The notes beneath the pieces are model-generated. The model saw only the letters and a program-made list of their open reading frames with translations. It was not told where the DNA came from and made no database searches. The translations under genes and the position numbers were made by a program. Shown one piece after another: positions 56,577-64,000 of a stretch of 64,000 bases of DNA. Origin of the DNA: JACCWP01 sp963785115 (GTDB taxonomy: Bacteria; Actinomycetota; Actinomycetes; Propionibacteriales; Nocardioidaceae); assembly GCA_963785115.1 (NCBI GenBank), contig CAWATY010000006.1, forward strand, positions 496,001 to 560,000, written 5' to 3'. Each line of letters begins with the position of its first letter. Within the stretch, counting starts at the first letter, position 1.

Positions 56577-57851
56577 GTGGGCATCGTGGTCCAGAAGTAC
56601 GGCGGCTCGTCCGTCGCTGACGCCACCGGCGTGAAGCGGGTGGCGCAGCGGATCGTGGCGACCCGGAAGCAGGGCCACGACGTGGTCGTCGTGGTGTCGG
56701 CGATGGGCGACACCACCGACGAGCTGATCGACCTCGCCCACGAGGTCTCACCGCTCCCGCCGGGCCGCGAGCTGGACATGTTGCTCACCTCCGGCGAGCG
56801 GATCTCGATGGCGGTGCTGGCGATGGCGATCGGCAACCTCGGCCACGAGGCGCAGTCGTTCACCGGGTCCCAGGCCGGCGTCATCACCGACTCGGTGCAC
56901 GGCCGGGCCAAGATCATCGACGTCACGCCGGGCCGGATCGAGAAGGCGCTGGAGCAGGGGGCGATCGCGATCGTCGCCGGCTTCCAGGGCGTCTCGCAGG
57001 AGGGCAAGGACATCACCACCCTCGGTCGCGGGGGCTCGGACACCACCGCGGTCGCCCTGGCCGCGGCGCTCGGCGCGGAGGTCTGCGAGATCTACACCGA
57101 CGTCGACGGCGTCTTCACCGCCGACCCGCGGATCGTGCCGACCGCCCGCCGGATCCCCACCATCTCCCCGGAGGAGATGCTGGAGATGGCCGCGTGCGGG
57201 GCCAAGATCCTGCACCTGCGGTGCGTGGAGTACGCGCGCCGCCACGACCTCCCGATCCACGTACGCTCCAGCTTCTCCACCCGGCCGGGCACGTGGGTCC
57301 AGGACATCACCGACAGCGAGGGCAGCACCGTGGAGCAGCCGATCATCGCCGGCGTCGCGCACGACCGCAGCGAGGCCAAGATCACCGTCGTCGGCGTCCC
57401 CGACAAGGTCGGTGAGGCCGCGCGGATCTTCGACACCGTCGCCGCCGCGCAGATCAACATCGACATGATCGTGCAGAACATCTCGGCGGCGGCCACTGGC
57501 CGTACAGACATCTCCTTCACGCTGCCCCGCGACGACGGGCAGACCGCGATGACGGCGCTGGCCCGGCTGCGCGACGAGGTCGGCTACGACCAGCTGTTGT
57601 ACGACGACCGGATCGGCAAGGTGTCGCTGATCGGCGCCGGCATGCGCACCCACCCGGGCGTGAGCGCGAAGTTCTTCACGGCGCTCGCGTCGGCCGGGGT
57701 CAACATCGAGATGATCTCGACCTCGGAGATCCGGATCTCGGTGATCGTCGACGAGAGCCAGGTCGACGACGCTGTCACGGCCGCGCACGCGGCCTTCGAC
57801 CTGCAGTCCGACGAGGTCGAGGCCGTGGTCTACGGCGGGAGTGGCCGGTGA
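56577..57851 (+). CDS. lysC: aspartate kinase
   Basis: A 424-residue enzyme that phosphorylates aspartate, the first step to lysine, threonine, methionine and diaminopimelate. The kinase domain has VQKYGGSSV at the N-terminus and TTLGRGGSDTTAVALA near residue 147. Two ACT domains (about 265-424) contain QNISAAATGRTDISFT and AGVNIEMISTSEIRIS, the lysine/threonine feedback sites of actinobacterial enzymes. The GTG start follows TAGACT by 8 nt. It overlaps asd by GTGA. Confidence 0.96.
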   Translation: MGIVVQKYGGSSVADATGVKRVAQRIVATRKQGHDVVVVVSAMGDTTDELIDLAHEVSPLPPGRELDMLLTSGERISMAVLAMAIGNLGHEAQSFTGSQAGVITDSVHGRAKIIDVTPGRIEKALEQGAIAIVAGFQGVSQEGKDITTLGRGGSDTTAVALAAALGAEVCEIYTDVDGVFTADPRIVPTARRIPTISPEEMLEMAACGAKILHLRCVEYARRHDLPIHVRSSFSTRPGTWVQDITDSEGSTVEQPIIAGVAHDRSEAKITVVGVPDKVGEAARIFDTVAAAQINIDMIVQNISAAATGRTDISFTLPRDDGQTAMTALARLRDEVGYDQLLYDDRIGKVSLIGAGMRTHPGVSAKFFTALASAGVNIEMISTSEIRISVIVDESQVDDAVTAAHAAFDLQSDEVEAVVYGGSGR

Positions 57852-58885
57852 GCGGGCTGCAGGTCGGGCTGGTCGGCGCGACCGGCCAGGTCGGAGCCGT
57901 GATGCGCCGGCTGCTGGCCGAGCGGGACTTCCCGACCGCGGGCATCCGCTTCTTCGCCTCCGCGCGTTCGGCCGGGCGCACGCTGCCCTGGCTGGACGGC
58001 GAGGTGGTGGTAGAGGACACCGCGACGGCCGACCTCGCGGGGCTCGACCTCGCGCTGTTCTCGGCGGGGGCGAGCACCTCCCGCGACCAGGCGCCGCGCT
58101 TCGCGGCCGCCGGCGCCACGGTCATCGACAACTCCTCGGCCTGGCGCCAGGACCCCGACGTCCCGCTGGTCGTGAGCGAGGTCAATCCCGCCGCGATCTC
58201 CCAAGCGCGCAAGGGGATCATCGCCAACCCCAACTGCACGACGATGGTCGCGATGCCGGTGCTCAAGCCGCTGCACGACGAGGCCGGCCTGGTCCGGATG
58301 GTCGCCTCGACCTACCAGGCCGTCTCCGGCAGCGGGCTGGCCGGGGTCGACGAGCTGGACAAGCAGCTGCGCGAGGGTGTCGGGCGGGCCACCGAGCTCA
58401 CCCACGACGGGTCGGCGGTGCCGCTGCCCGCACCACAGAAGTACGTGCGGCCGATCGCGTTCAACGTGCTGCCGATGGCCGGGTCGGTCGTCGACGACGG
58501 CTCGTACGAGACCGACGAGGAGCAGAAGCTCCGCAACGAGAGCCGCAGGATCCTCGACATCCCCGACCTGTGGGTGTCGGGCACCTGCGTGCGGGTGCCG
58601 GTCTTCACCGGGCACTCGCTGTCACTGAACGTCGAGTTCGCCCGGCCGCTGTCCGTCGAGCGGGCGACCGAGCTGCTCGTTTCGGCGCCCGGTGTCGAGC
58701 TGACCGACGTGCCGACGCCGCTGCTGGCCGCCGGCCGTGACCCCAGCTTCGTCGGCCGCATCCGGCACGACCCGGGCGTCGAGGGCGGCCGCGGGCTGGC
58801 GTTGTTCGTGAGCGGCGACAACCTGCGCAAGGGCGCCGCGCTGAACGCCATCCAGATCGCCGAGCTGGTCGCTGCCGCCCGCTGA
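57848..58885 (+). CDS. asd: aspartate-semialdehyde dehydrogenase
   Basis: A 345-residue NADPH-dependent enzyme reducing aspartyl phosphate. The cofactor motif is GATGQVGAVMRRLL. The catalytic Cys130 lies in NPNCTTM, and the active-site His is in SGTCVRVPVFTGHSL. The GTG start overlaps the lysC stop, giving the conserved lysC-asd operon. A 56-bp structured element follows after 3 nt. Confidence 0.97.
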   Translation: MSGLQVGLVGATGQVGAVMRRLLAERDFPTAGIRFFASARSAGRTLPWLDGEVVVEDTATADLAGLDLALFSAGASTSRDQAPRFAAAGATVIDNSSAWRQDPDVPLVVSEVNPAAISQARKGIIANPNCTTMVAMPVLKPLHDEAGLVRMVASTYQAVSGSGLAGVDELDKQLREGVGRATELTHDGSAVPLPAPQKYVRPIAFNVLPMAGSVVDDGSYETDEEQKLRNESRRILDIPDLWVSGTCVRVPVFTGHSLSLNVEFARPLSVERATELLVSAPGVELTDVPTPLLAAGRDPSFVGRIRHDPGVEGGRGLALFVSGDNLRKGAALNAIQIAELVAAAR

Positions 58886-58888
58886 CTC

Positions 58889-58944
58889 CCGACCTGTCAC
58901 CGCCACACCGCAGTCGATGGCGTTCTGCCGGTGACAACTCGGGT
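58889..58944. repeat. 56-bp structured intergenic element, copy B (core inverted)
   Basis: The left and right arms are identical to those of copy A at 14791-14846. The 23-nt core (ACACCGC...GGCGTTCTG) is the reverse complement of the copy A core with two mismatches, shifted by one base. Like copy A, it exactly fills the gap between two convergent genes. Confidence 0.8.
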
Positions 58945-60915
58945 TCAGCGGCGGGCGAAGGTCTCGAAGGCGTCCAGCGACTCGGGGTTGGCCAGGGCGC
59001 CCCTGGCCGCGGCGTCGTCGACCGCCGTGCCACGAAGGATCTTCTTGACCGGCACCTCGAGCTTCTTGCCGGACAGCGTCCGGGGCAGTGCGGGCACCGA
59101 GTGCACGACGTCGGGGACGTGCCTCGGCGACAGGTGCGTGCGCAGCTCGCGGGCGATGGCGCGCTCGAGATCGGCGTCGACCTCGACGCCCTCGGCAGGC
59201 ACGACGAACAGCAGCAGCTCGCCGGCGCCCCCCTCGTCGTCCTCGAGGTGCACCACCAGGCTGTCGGCCACCTCCGGCATCGCCTCGACCACCGAGTAGA
59301 ACTCCGCGGTGCCGAGCCGCACGCCGCCCCGGTTGAGGGTGGCGTCGCTGCGTCCCGACAGCACGCACGACCCGTCGGCCTCGATCGTGATCCAGTCGCC
59401 GTGCCGCCAGACCCCGGGGAAGTCCTCGAAGTACGCGGCCCGGTAGCGCGATCCGTCGTCGTCGCCCCAGAAGCCGAGCGGCATCGACGGCATCGGGGCG
59501 GTGATCACCAGCTCGCCCTGCTCCCCGACGACCGAGGTTCCGTCGGCGTCGTACGCCTCCACCCGGCACCCCAAGCACGGTCCAGAGATCCGGCCGGCGA
59601 GGACCGGGAGCAGTGGGTTGCCGCCGACGAAGCCGCTGCAGACGTCGGTGCCGCCGGAGAAGCTGGAGAGCACCAGGTCGGTCGACACAGCGTCGTAGAC
59701 CCAGCGGAAGCCCTCGGTGGGCAGCGGCGCACCGGTGGAGCCGAGACCGCGCAGGGCCGACACGTCGGCCACCTCGCGCGGCACGCAGCCCTGCTTGCGA
59801 CAGGCCAGCAGGAACGGCGCGCTGGTGCCGAAGTACGTCACCTCGACCTCGTCGGCGAGCCGCCACAGCGACGCCAGGTCGGGCGCGGCCGGATTGCCGT
59901 CGAAGAGCACCACGGTGGAGCCGACGGCGAGCCCGGACACCAGGTAGTTCCACATCATCCAGCCGGTGGTGGAGTACCAGAAGAAGAGGTCGGCCGGCCC
60001 GAGGTCCATCTGCAGCCCGAGCGCCTTGACGTGCTCGAGGGTGATGCCGCCGTGGCCGTGCACGATCGGCTTGGGCAGCCCGGTGGTGCCCGAGGAGTAC
60101 AGGACGTACAGCGGGTGGTCGAACGGCACCCGGGCGTACGCCGGGTCGGCGGGCTCAGCCACCAGCTCCGACCACGTCATGGCGCCGGTCGGCGTCGGTG
60201 CGGCCGGGTCGAGGTACGGCAACAGGACGGTGTGCCGCACGCTGGGCAACGACCGGCGGATCGCGGCGACCTCGCCCGATCGGTCGACTTCCTTGTCGCC
60301 GTAGCGGTAGCCGTCGACGGCGACCAGCACCAACGGCCTGATCTGGCCCCACCGGTCGACCACGCTGCGGGTGCCGAACTCCGGCGCGCAGGACGAGAAC
60401 ACCGCCCCGAGACTCGCGGTCGCGAGCAGCAGCACCAGGGCCTCGGGCACGTTGGGCAGGTAGGCCGCCACGCGGTCGCCGCGCTGCACGCCGAGCCGCT
60501 CCAGTCCGGCCCGCGCCCGGGCCACCTGGTCGCGCAGGTCGGCGGCCGTCAGCTCGACGGGGCCCCGGGACTGGGAGCGCCCGACCACCACGACGTCGTC
60601 GTCGGCGCGGCCGGGCAGCGCGAGCATCGCCTCGGCGTAGTTGAGCCGCAGTCCGGGGAACCAGCGCGCACCTGGCATCACCGCCTCGTCCAGGACCGGC
60701 TCGGGATCGCCCTCGTGCGGCACCTCGAAGAACTCCAGGACGGAACGCCAGAAGGCGGGCAGGTCATCGACCGACCACTCCCACAGCGCGGCGTAGTCGT
60801 CGAAGTGTCGGCCGGTGGTGGCCTCGAGCCGGCTCAGGTACGCGCCGATCCGGGTCTTGTCACGGACGTCCGGGGGTGGCGACCAGAGCAGGTCGCCGGC
60901 GCCGGCCGCGCTCAC
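58945..60915 (-). CDS. acetoacetate-CoA ligase
   Basis: A 656-residue acyl-CoA synthetase of the acetyl/acetoacetyl type. The N-terminal part DLLWSPPPDV and YAALWEWSVDDLPAFW is characteristic of acetoacetyl-CoA synthetases. The AMP-binding signature is VLYSSGTTGLPKP, with STTGWMMWNYLVSG and the C-terminal catalytic Lys in LPRTLSGKKLEVPVK. It activates acetoacetate for use in polymer or lipid metabolism. The GTG start overlaps the stop of the upstream membrane-protein gene. Confidence 0.92.
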   Translation of the reverse strand: MSAAGAGDLLWSPPPDVRDKTRIGAYLSRLEATTGRHFDDYAALWEWSVDDLPAFWRSVLEFFEVPHEGDPEPVLDEAVMPGARWFPGLRLNYAEAMLALPGRADDDVVVVGRSQSRGPVELTAADLRDQVARARAGLERLGVQRGDRVAAYLPNVPEALVLLLATASLGAVFSSCAPEFGTRSVVDRWGQIRPLVLVAVDGYRYGDKEVDRSGEVAAIRRSLPSVRHTVLLPYLDPAAPTPTGAMTWSELVAEPADPAYARVPFDHPLYVLYSSGTTGLPKPIVHGHGGITLEHVKALGLQMDLGPADLFFWYSTTGWMMWNYLVSGLAVGSTVVLFDGNPAAPDLASLWRLADEVEVTYFGTSAPFLLACRKQGCVPREVADVSALRGLGSTGAPLPTEGFRWVYDAVSTDLVLSSFSGGTDVCSGFVGGNPLLPVLAGRISGPCLGCRVEAYDADGTSVVGEQGELVITAPMPSMPLGFWGDDDGSRYRAAYFEDFPGVWRHGDWITIEADGSCVLSGRSDATLNRGGVRLGTAEFYSVVEAMPEVADSLVVHLEDDEGGAGELLLFVVPAEGVEVDADLERAIARELRTHLSPRHVPDVVHSVPALPRTLSGKKLEVPVKKILRGTAVDDAAARGALANPESLDAFETFARR

Positions 60916-61454
60916 CCCTCGTCCCGGTCGGCGGGTCCGGTGAGCGCGTGCACCATCAGCGTGGTGGCCACGAACGCCAGCGCGCACAGGCCCGGCAGCA
61001 GCGCCCACATCCAGGCCGAGAACACGACGTCGATCATCCCGAGCATGAGCACGACCAGCACGAGGCAGACCGCGATGAACGAGATCGCGCCGGCGTCGTT
61101 GACCCGGGCGAAGCGCAGCAGCGCCATGGCGCCGAGACCGACGCCGACGATGATCGCCGTGAGCAACGGATAGCCGGCGTCACCGCACGACGGTGCACCC
61201 CGCAGGGCCTCGCAGCCCAGCAGGCCGAGCACCACCAGCAGCACGCCGGCCACACCGGCCAGCAGGCCGGTGGCGAGCGCGGCTGCCCACGCCGGCACGT
61301 CCGGCAGCTGCGGGATCTTCGGCGGTGGGCGACGTGGGCGGGTGCCGGGCGGGCGCCCAGGCGGGCCGCTCTTGCCCGCGGGCCGGGGCCGGCGGGGGCG
61401 CCGGACCGGGGCCCCGTCCGGCTTCTCCCGGGTCGTCGCGGCCGGTTCGTCCAT
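60912..61454 (-). CDS. small integral membrane protein with basic Pro-rich N-terminus
   Basis: A 180-residue protein. Residues 1-50 are rich in Pro, Arg, Gly and Lys and probably cytoplasmic. Four hydrophobic segments follow, with two cysteines (GLLGCEALRGAPSCGD) in an external loop that could form a disulfide. I recognise no known family. The ATG has CAGACT 6 nt upstream. It is translationally coupled to the acetoacetate-CoA ligase gene. Confidence 0.75.
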   Translation of the reverse strand: MDEPAATTREKPDGAPVRRPRRPRPAGKSGPPGRPPGTRPRRPPPKIPQLPDVPAWAAALATGLLAGVAGVLLVVLGLLGCEALRGAPSCGDAGYPLLTAIIVGVGLGAMALLRFARVNDAGAISFIAVCLVLVVLMLGMIDVVFSAWMWALLPGLCALAFVATTLMVHALTGPADRDEG

Positions 61455-61460
61455 GGGGTC

Positions 61461-61466
61461 AGTCTG
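61461..61466 (-). promoter_or_regulatory. -10 box (CAGACT) of a leaderless promoter
   Basis: On the minus strand CAGACT is followed by 6 nt and the ATG of the membrane-protein gene. Confidence 0.4.
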
Positions 61467-61619
61467 CCCCCAGCATGCGCAGATCATCCCTGGGCGTGAG
61501 ATTTCCGCACAGCGACCGCACAGATTGCGCACAGGACGGGCTCAGCCGACGACCGCATGCTGGTGGACATGAGGCGGATGCGACGGCAGTTGACGATCGG
61601 GTCCGGTTGAGGCTGGGGC

Positions 61620-62003
61620 TCAGCCAGCAACGCCGCGGGGGATCGACAGGCGGGGCACTCCACCGAGCCCGAGGCGGTAGCGCGCGTGGTCGGCGTGCGA
61701 GGCCAGCACGTCCCACAGCGCGCGGTGGCCGAGCCACGACAGCGGTTCGTCGCCGTCGCGCCAGGTCTCACCGAACGAGATCCACACCGGTATCCACTCG
61801 GCCGCGCAGTCCCAGCGGCCCCGCTGCGCCTCGACCAGCCGCTTCCGGATCTGGAAGGCCCGACGTGGCCCGTCCGTACAGATCGGGGCGGTCGCGACCG
61901 GCCAGACCCACAGGTCCCGCTCCATCAGGTCGAGCTCGAGCTCACGCAGGTACGCCGGGTCCACCAGCACCGTGGCCACGTTCTCGTGGGGCAGCCGTCG
62001 CAC
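61620..62003 (-). CDS. hypothetical protein downstream of tRNA-Pro
   Basis: A 127-residue Trp-rich cytosolic protein beginning VRRLPHENVATVLVDP, with AAEWIPVWISFGETWRDGDE and WLGHRALWDVLA further on. No family is recognised. The GTG is chosen because TACGGT lies 6 nt upstream. Longer frames would run through the tRNA-Pro terminator and the tRNA itself, which makes them implausible. Confidence 0.6.
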   Translation of the reverse strand: MRRLPHENVATVLVDPAYLRELELDLMERDLWVWPVATAPICTDGPRRAFQIRKRLVEAQRGRWDCAAEWIPVWISFGETWRDGDEPLSWLGHRALWDVLASHADHARYRLGLGGVPRLSIPRGVAG

Positions 62004-62009
62004 CGTCAG

Positions 62010-62015
62010 ACCGTA
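62010..62015 (-). promoter_or_regulatory. -10 box (TACGGT) of a leaderless promoter
   Basis: On the minus strand TACGGT is followed by 6 nt and the GTG at 62003. Confidence 0.4.
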
Positions 62016-62066
62016 ACTCCGGCCCGCCGCCGAGCACCATCGTTCGGCGTCGGCTGTCCACGGAAA

Positions 62067-62102
62067 GGAACCACCGACCGCGAGACTGCGGTCGGTGGTT
62101 CC
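62067..62102 (-). terminator. rho-independent terminator of tRNA-Pro
   Basis: GGAACCACCGACCGC pairs perfectly with GCGGTCGGTGGTTCC over 15 bp around a 6-nt loop. On the minus strand it is followed by TTTCC. It begins 11 nt after the tRNA. Confidence 0.75.
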
Positions 62103-62113
62103 GTTGTGTGCCG

Positions 62114-62190
<77 letters not shown>

Positions 62191-62206
62191 ATTTGACCCA
62201 CGCAGC

Positions 62207-63127
62207 CTAGCCGAGCCCGACCGGCCCAAGTGTCAGCAGGGTCGCCTCCGGACGGCAGCTGAAGCGCACCGGCGCGTACGGCGACGTGCCCAGTCCGGCC
62301 GAGACGTGCAGCCATGCCGTGCGCCCGCCGGCGTCGTGGCGGTGCAGCCCGCGGGAGCGCCCGCGGTCGAGGTCGCAGTTGGTCACCAGGGCGCCGTACC
62401 CGGGCACCCGCAGCTGACCGCCGTGGGTGTGCCCCGCGAGCAGCAGGGGGTAGCCGTCGGTCGTGAACCGGTCCAGCACCCGCAGGTACGGAGCATGGGC
62501 CACGCCGAGCGCCAGGTCGGCGGGCTCGGCCGGCCCCGCGACGGAGTCGAGGTCGTCGTAGCCCAGGTGCGGGTCGTCGACCCCGGCCAGAGCCACCGTC
62601 CGCTGGCCGACGGTGAGCCGGTCACGGCGGTTGGTCAGGTCGCGCCAGCCACGGTCGCCCAGCTCGCCGACGAGCTCGCGCCACGGCAGTCGCTCGCCCA
62701 CCTGGCGCTTGTCCTGGCCGTCCGGCAGCAGGTAGCGCGCGGGATTCTTGAGGATCGGCGCGAAGTAGTCGTTGGACCCGAGCACGAACGCGCCGGGCTT
62801 GTGCAGCAGCCCCTCGAGGCAGTCCAGCAGCGGGTCGATCGCCGCGCGATGGCCCAGGAAGTCGCCGGTGACGACGACGAGATCCGGCTGCAGCGCGGCG
62901 AGGTCGCGTACCCAGCGCTGCTTGGCCCGCTGGCCCGGGGTGAGGTGCAGATCCGACAGGTGCAGCAGTCGCAGCGGCGCCTGTCCGGCCGGCAGCACCG
63001 GGACGTAGGCGGTCCGGAGCACGAACATCCGGGTCTCGGCCACCGTGTACGCCAGACCCGCCGCCCCGAGGGCGGCCGTCCCGGCGGCGACGCGCGGCAG
63101 CAGTGCGCGCGGGGTCGGGGTCGGCAC
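62207..63127 (-). CDS. metallophosphoesterase, membrane-anchored
   Basis: A 306-residue calcineurin-like phosphoesterase. A hydrophobic N-terminal stretch (about 12-30) may anchor it. Metal ligands are in LLHLSDLHL, VVTGDFLGH, VLGSNDYF, GVAHAPY and GHTHGGQL. The usual GN[HD] motif reads GSND, so the Asn is kept and the His after it is Asp. The position beside a PASTA-domain PBP gene (across a YqeY gene) is conserved in actinobacteria and suggests a cell-envelope role. The substrate is unknown. Confidence 0.9.
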   Translation of the reverse strand: MPTPTPRALLPRVAAGTAALGAAGLAYTVAETRMFVLRTAYVPVLPAGQAPLRLLHLSDLHLTPGQRAKQRWVRDLAALQPDLVVVTGDFLGHRAAIDPLLDCLEGLLHKPGAFVLGSNDYFAPILKNPARYLLPDGQDKRQVGERLPWRELVGELGDRGWRDLTNRRDRLTVGQRTVALAGVDDPHLGYDDLDSVAGPAEPADLALGVAHAPYLRVLDRFTTDGYPLLLAGHTHGGQLRVPGYGALVTNCDLDRGRSRGLHRHDAGGRTAWLHVSAGLGTSPYAPVRFSCRPEATLLTLGPVGLG

Positions 63128-63152
63128 CGGTCAAGGCTGTCACACCGGCTGT

Positions 63153-63158
63153 CAGACT
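63153..63158 (+). promoter_or_regulatory. -10 box (CAGACT) of a leaderless promoter
   Basis: CAGACT is followed by 6 nt and the GTG of the YqeY-type gene, with no ribosome binding site. Confidence 0.4.
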
Positions 63159-63164
63159 GGACCC

Positions 63165-63626
63165 GTGCCCGAGCTCAAGGACCGCCTCCGACAGGACCTG
63201 ACCGCGGCGATGAAGGCCCGCGACGCGCTGCGCGCCTCGACGCTGCGGATGGCGCTCTCGGCCCTCAGCACCGCCGAGGTCGCCGGCAAGCAGGCGCGCG
63301 AGCTCGACGACGACGAGGTGACCAAGGTGCTCGTCAGCGAGGCGAAGAAGCGGCGGGAGGCGGCCGAGGCCTACGCCGGCGCCGGGCGGGACGAGCTCGC
63401 CGCCAAGGAGCGGGCAGAGGCCGAGGTGCTGGCCGACTATCTTCCCGAGCAGCTCGACAACGCCGAGATCGCACGGTTGGTCGAGGCCGCGGTCGAGCAG
63501 ACCGGCGCAGCCGGTGAGGGCATGAAGGCGATGGGGCGGGTCATGGGTGCCCTGCGCCCGCAGGTGACGGGTCGCGCCGACGGCGCGGTCGTCGCCGCGG
63601 AGGTGCGGCGTCAGCTCGGCGCCTGA
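63165..63626 (+). CDS. GatB/YqeY-domain protein
   Basis: A 153-residue helical protein beginning MPELKDRLRQDLTAAMKARD, with VLVSEAKKRREAAEAYAGAG, VLADYLPEQL and KAMGRVMGALRPQVTGRADG, all typical of YqeY. The domain resembles the tRNA-binding tail of the GatB amidotransferase subunit; the role of the stand-alone form is uncertain. It is divergent from the metallophosphoesterase gene and converges on the PBP gene. Confidence 0.92.
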   Translation: MPELKDRLRQDLTAAMKARDALRASTLRMALSALSTAEVAGKQARELDDDEVTKVLVSEAKKRREAAEAYAGAGRDELAAKERAEAEVLADYLPEQLDNAEIARLVEAAVEQTGAAGEGMKAMGRVMGALRPQVTGRADGAVVAAEVRRQLGA

Positions 63627-63650
63627 GCCCGGGTCGGACCCGGGTCCGGC

Positions 63651-64000
63651 TCACTCCGGTGCGGAGCGCCCGCCGCCGCCCGGCCCACCGCCCGGCCCAC
63701 CGCCACCACCGGGTGGCGAGTGGGTCGGCTCAGGTGGCGTCGAGGTGGGCGGCACGTACGGCGACCCGTCGGAGATGTTCAGCGTGATCGTGTCGCCCTC
63801 GTAGCTGGTCGCGCCGGCCGGCGGGTCGGTTCCCGCAACTGTGCCCTCCGCCTCGCCAGAGTCGACGGTGGAACCGACGACGGCCTCGAGCCCGTAGTCG
63901 GCGAGCGTCGCCGATGCCTCGTCGATCGACATGCCTGCGACCGACGGCACCGTGACGGCCGCACCGCCGATGGCCGACATGTCCGGCGGGGTGAAGGTCG
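63651..64000 (-). CDS. PASTA-domain penicillin-binding protein, C-terminal part (truncated by window edge)
   Basis: The frame is open to the window end, reading FTPPDMSAIGG, then a PASTA domain (VPSVAGMSIDEASATLADYG to TDPPAGATSYEGDTITLNIS). A low-complexity tail of Thr, Pro and Gly ends in GGRSAPE. FTPP followed by a PASTA repeat is the usual end of actinobacterial bifunctional class A PBPs of the PonA2 type. The transglycosylase and transpeptidase domains lie beyond the window. Confidence 0.82.
   Translation of the reverse strand, partial: TFTPPDMSAIGGAAVTVPSVAGMSIDEASATLADYGLEAVVGSTVDSGEAEGTVAGTDPPAGATSYEGDTITLNISDGSPYVPPTSTPPEPTHSPPGGGGGPGGGPGGGGRSAPE

Overview
The window is high-GC, gene-dense DNA of an actinomycete. 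Supporting evidence is a WhiB-family regulator, a bacterial proteasome activator, GTP-dependent PEP carboxykinase, DUF5063/DUF4446/DUF6457 proteins, and many genes whose start codon lies 6-8 nt after a TANNNT-like -10 box (leaderless mRNAs). Gene order matches the conserved actinobacterial block running from a PASTA-type penicillin-binding protein through metallophosphoesterase, asd/lysC, recR/ybaB/dnaX/SRP RNA, to serS/pheA. Placement near Nocardioidaceae/Propionibacteriales is my inference from gene content and was not computed. There is no prophage, transposase or CRISPR array.

Layout. 1-12.5 kb: the end of pheA, DUF4446, a PAP2/lipid-kinase fusion, serS, a HAD phosphatase, a GH65 phosphorylase, a WhiB-HTH protein, the proteasome activator, a quinone reductase, an amidase and a stand-alone biotinyl carrier. 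12.5-17.7 kb: two tRNA-Ser genes, two repeat-containing surface or membrane proteins, a lipoprotein with a SecD-like domain, pckG with a CRP/GlxR-like site upstream, and tRNA-Arg. 17.7-27.4 kb is the most distinctive part. A fully overlapping operon kaiC-kaiB-kaiB-(PAS-GGDEF-EAL) faces away from a class III cyclase-ATPase-TPR protein, followed by a GAF-EAL protein and a hemerythrin protein. This places KaiC-type ATP sensing, c-di-GMP turnover and probably cyclic-nucleotide synthesis side by side.

27.4-41.4 kb: RNA ligase-like phosphodiesterase, a secreted GH65 trehalase-like enzyme, an ACT protein, an esterase, an SDR, secreted proteins, a candidate effector/lipoprotein pair (DUF6973-type), menB, a DinB protein, a cupin, a cupredoxin, a GH3 lipoprotein and a dienelactone hydrolase. 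41.6-50.7 kb: three-subunit transhydrogenase, upp, tadA, tRNA-Ser, a phosphotransferase gene broken by an in-frame amber codon, two tandem paralogous small proteins, a K+/H+ antiporter, and a LytR_C/ParB-like pair. 50.7-64 kb: tRNA-Ser, SRP RNA, dnaX-ybaB-recR-DUF5063, phoD, lysC-asd, acetoacetyl-CoA synthetase, tRNA-Pro, metallophosphoesterase, a YqeY protein and the end of a PASTA penicillin-binding protein.

Two families of dispersed structured repeats sit between genes. One is a 56-bp element at 14791 and 58889 whose core is inverted between copies while the arms stay the same. The other is a 28-nt hairpin at 994 and 41584 whose stems differ by a compensatory base-pair change.
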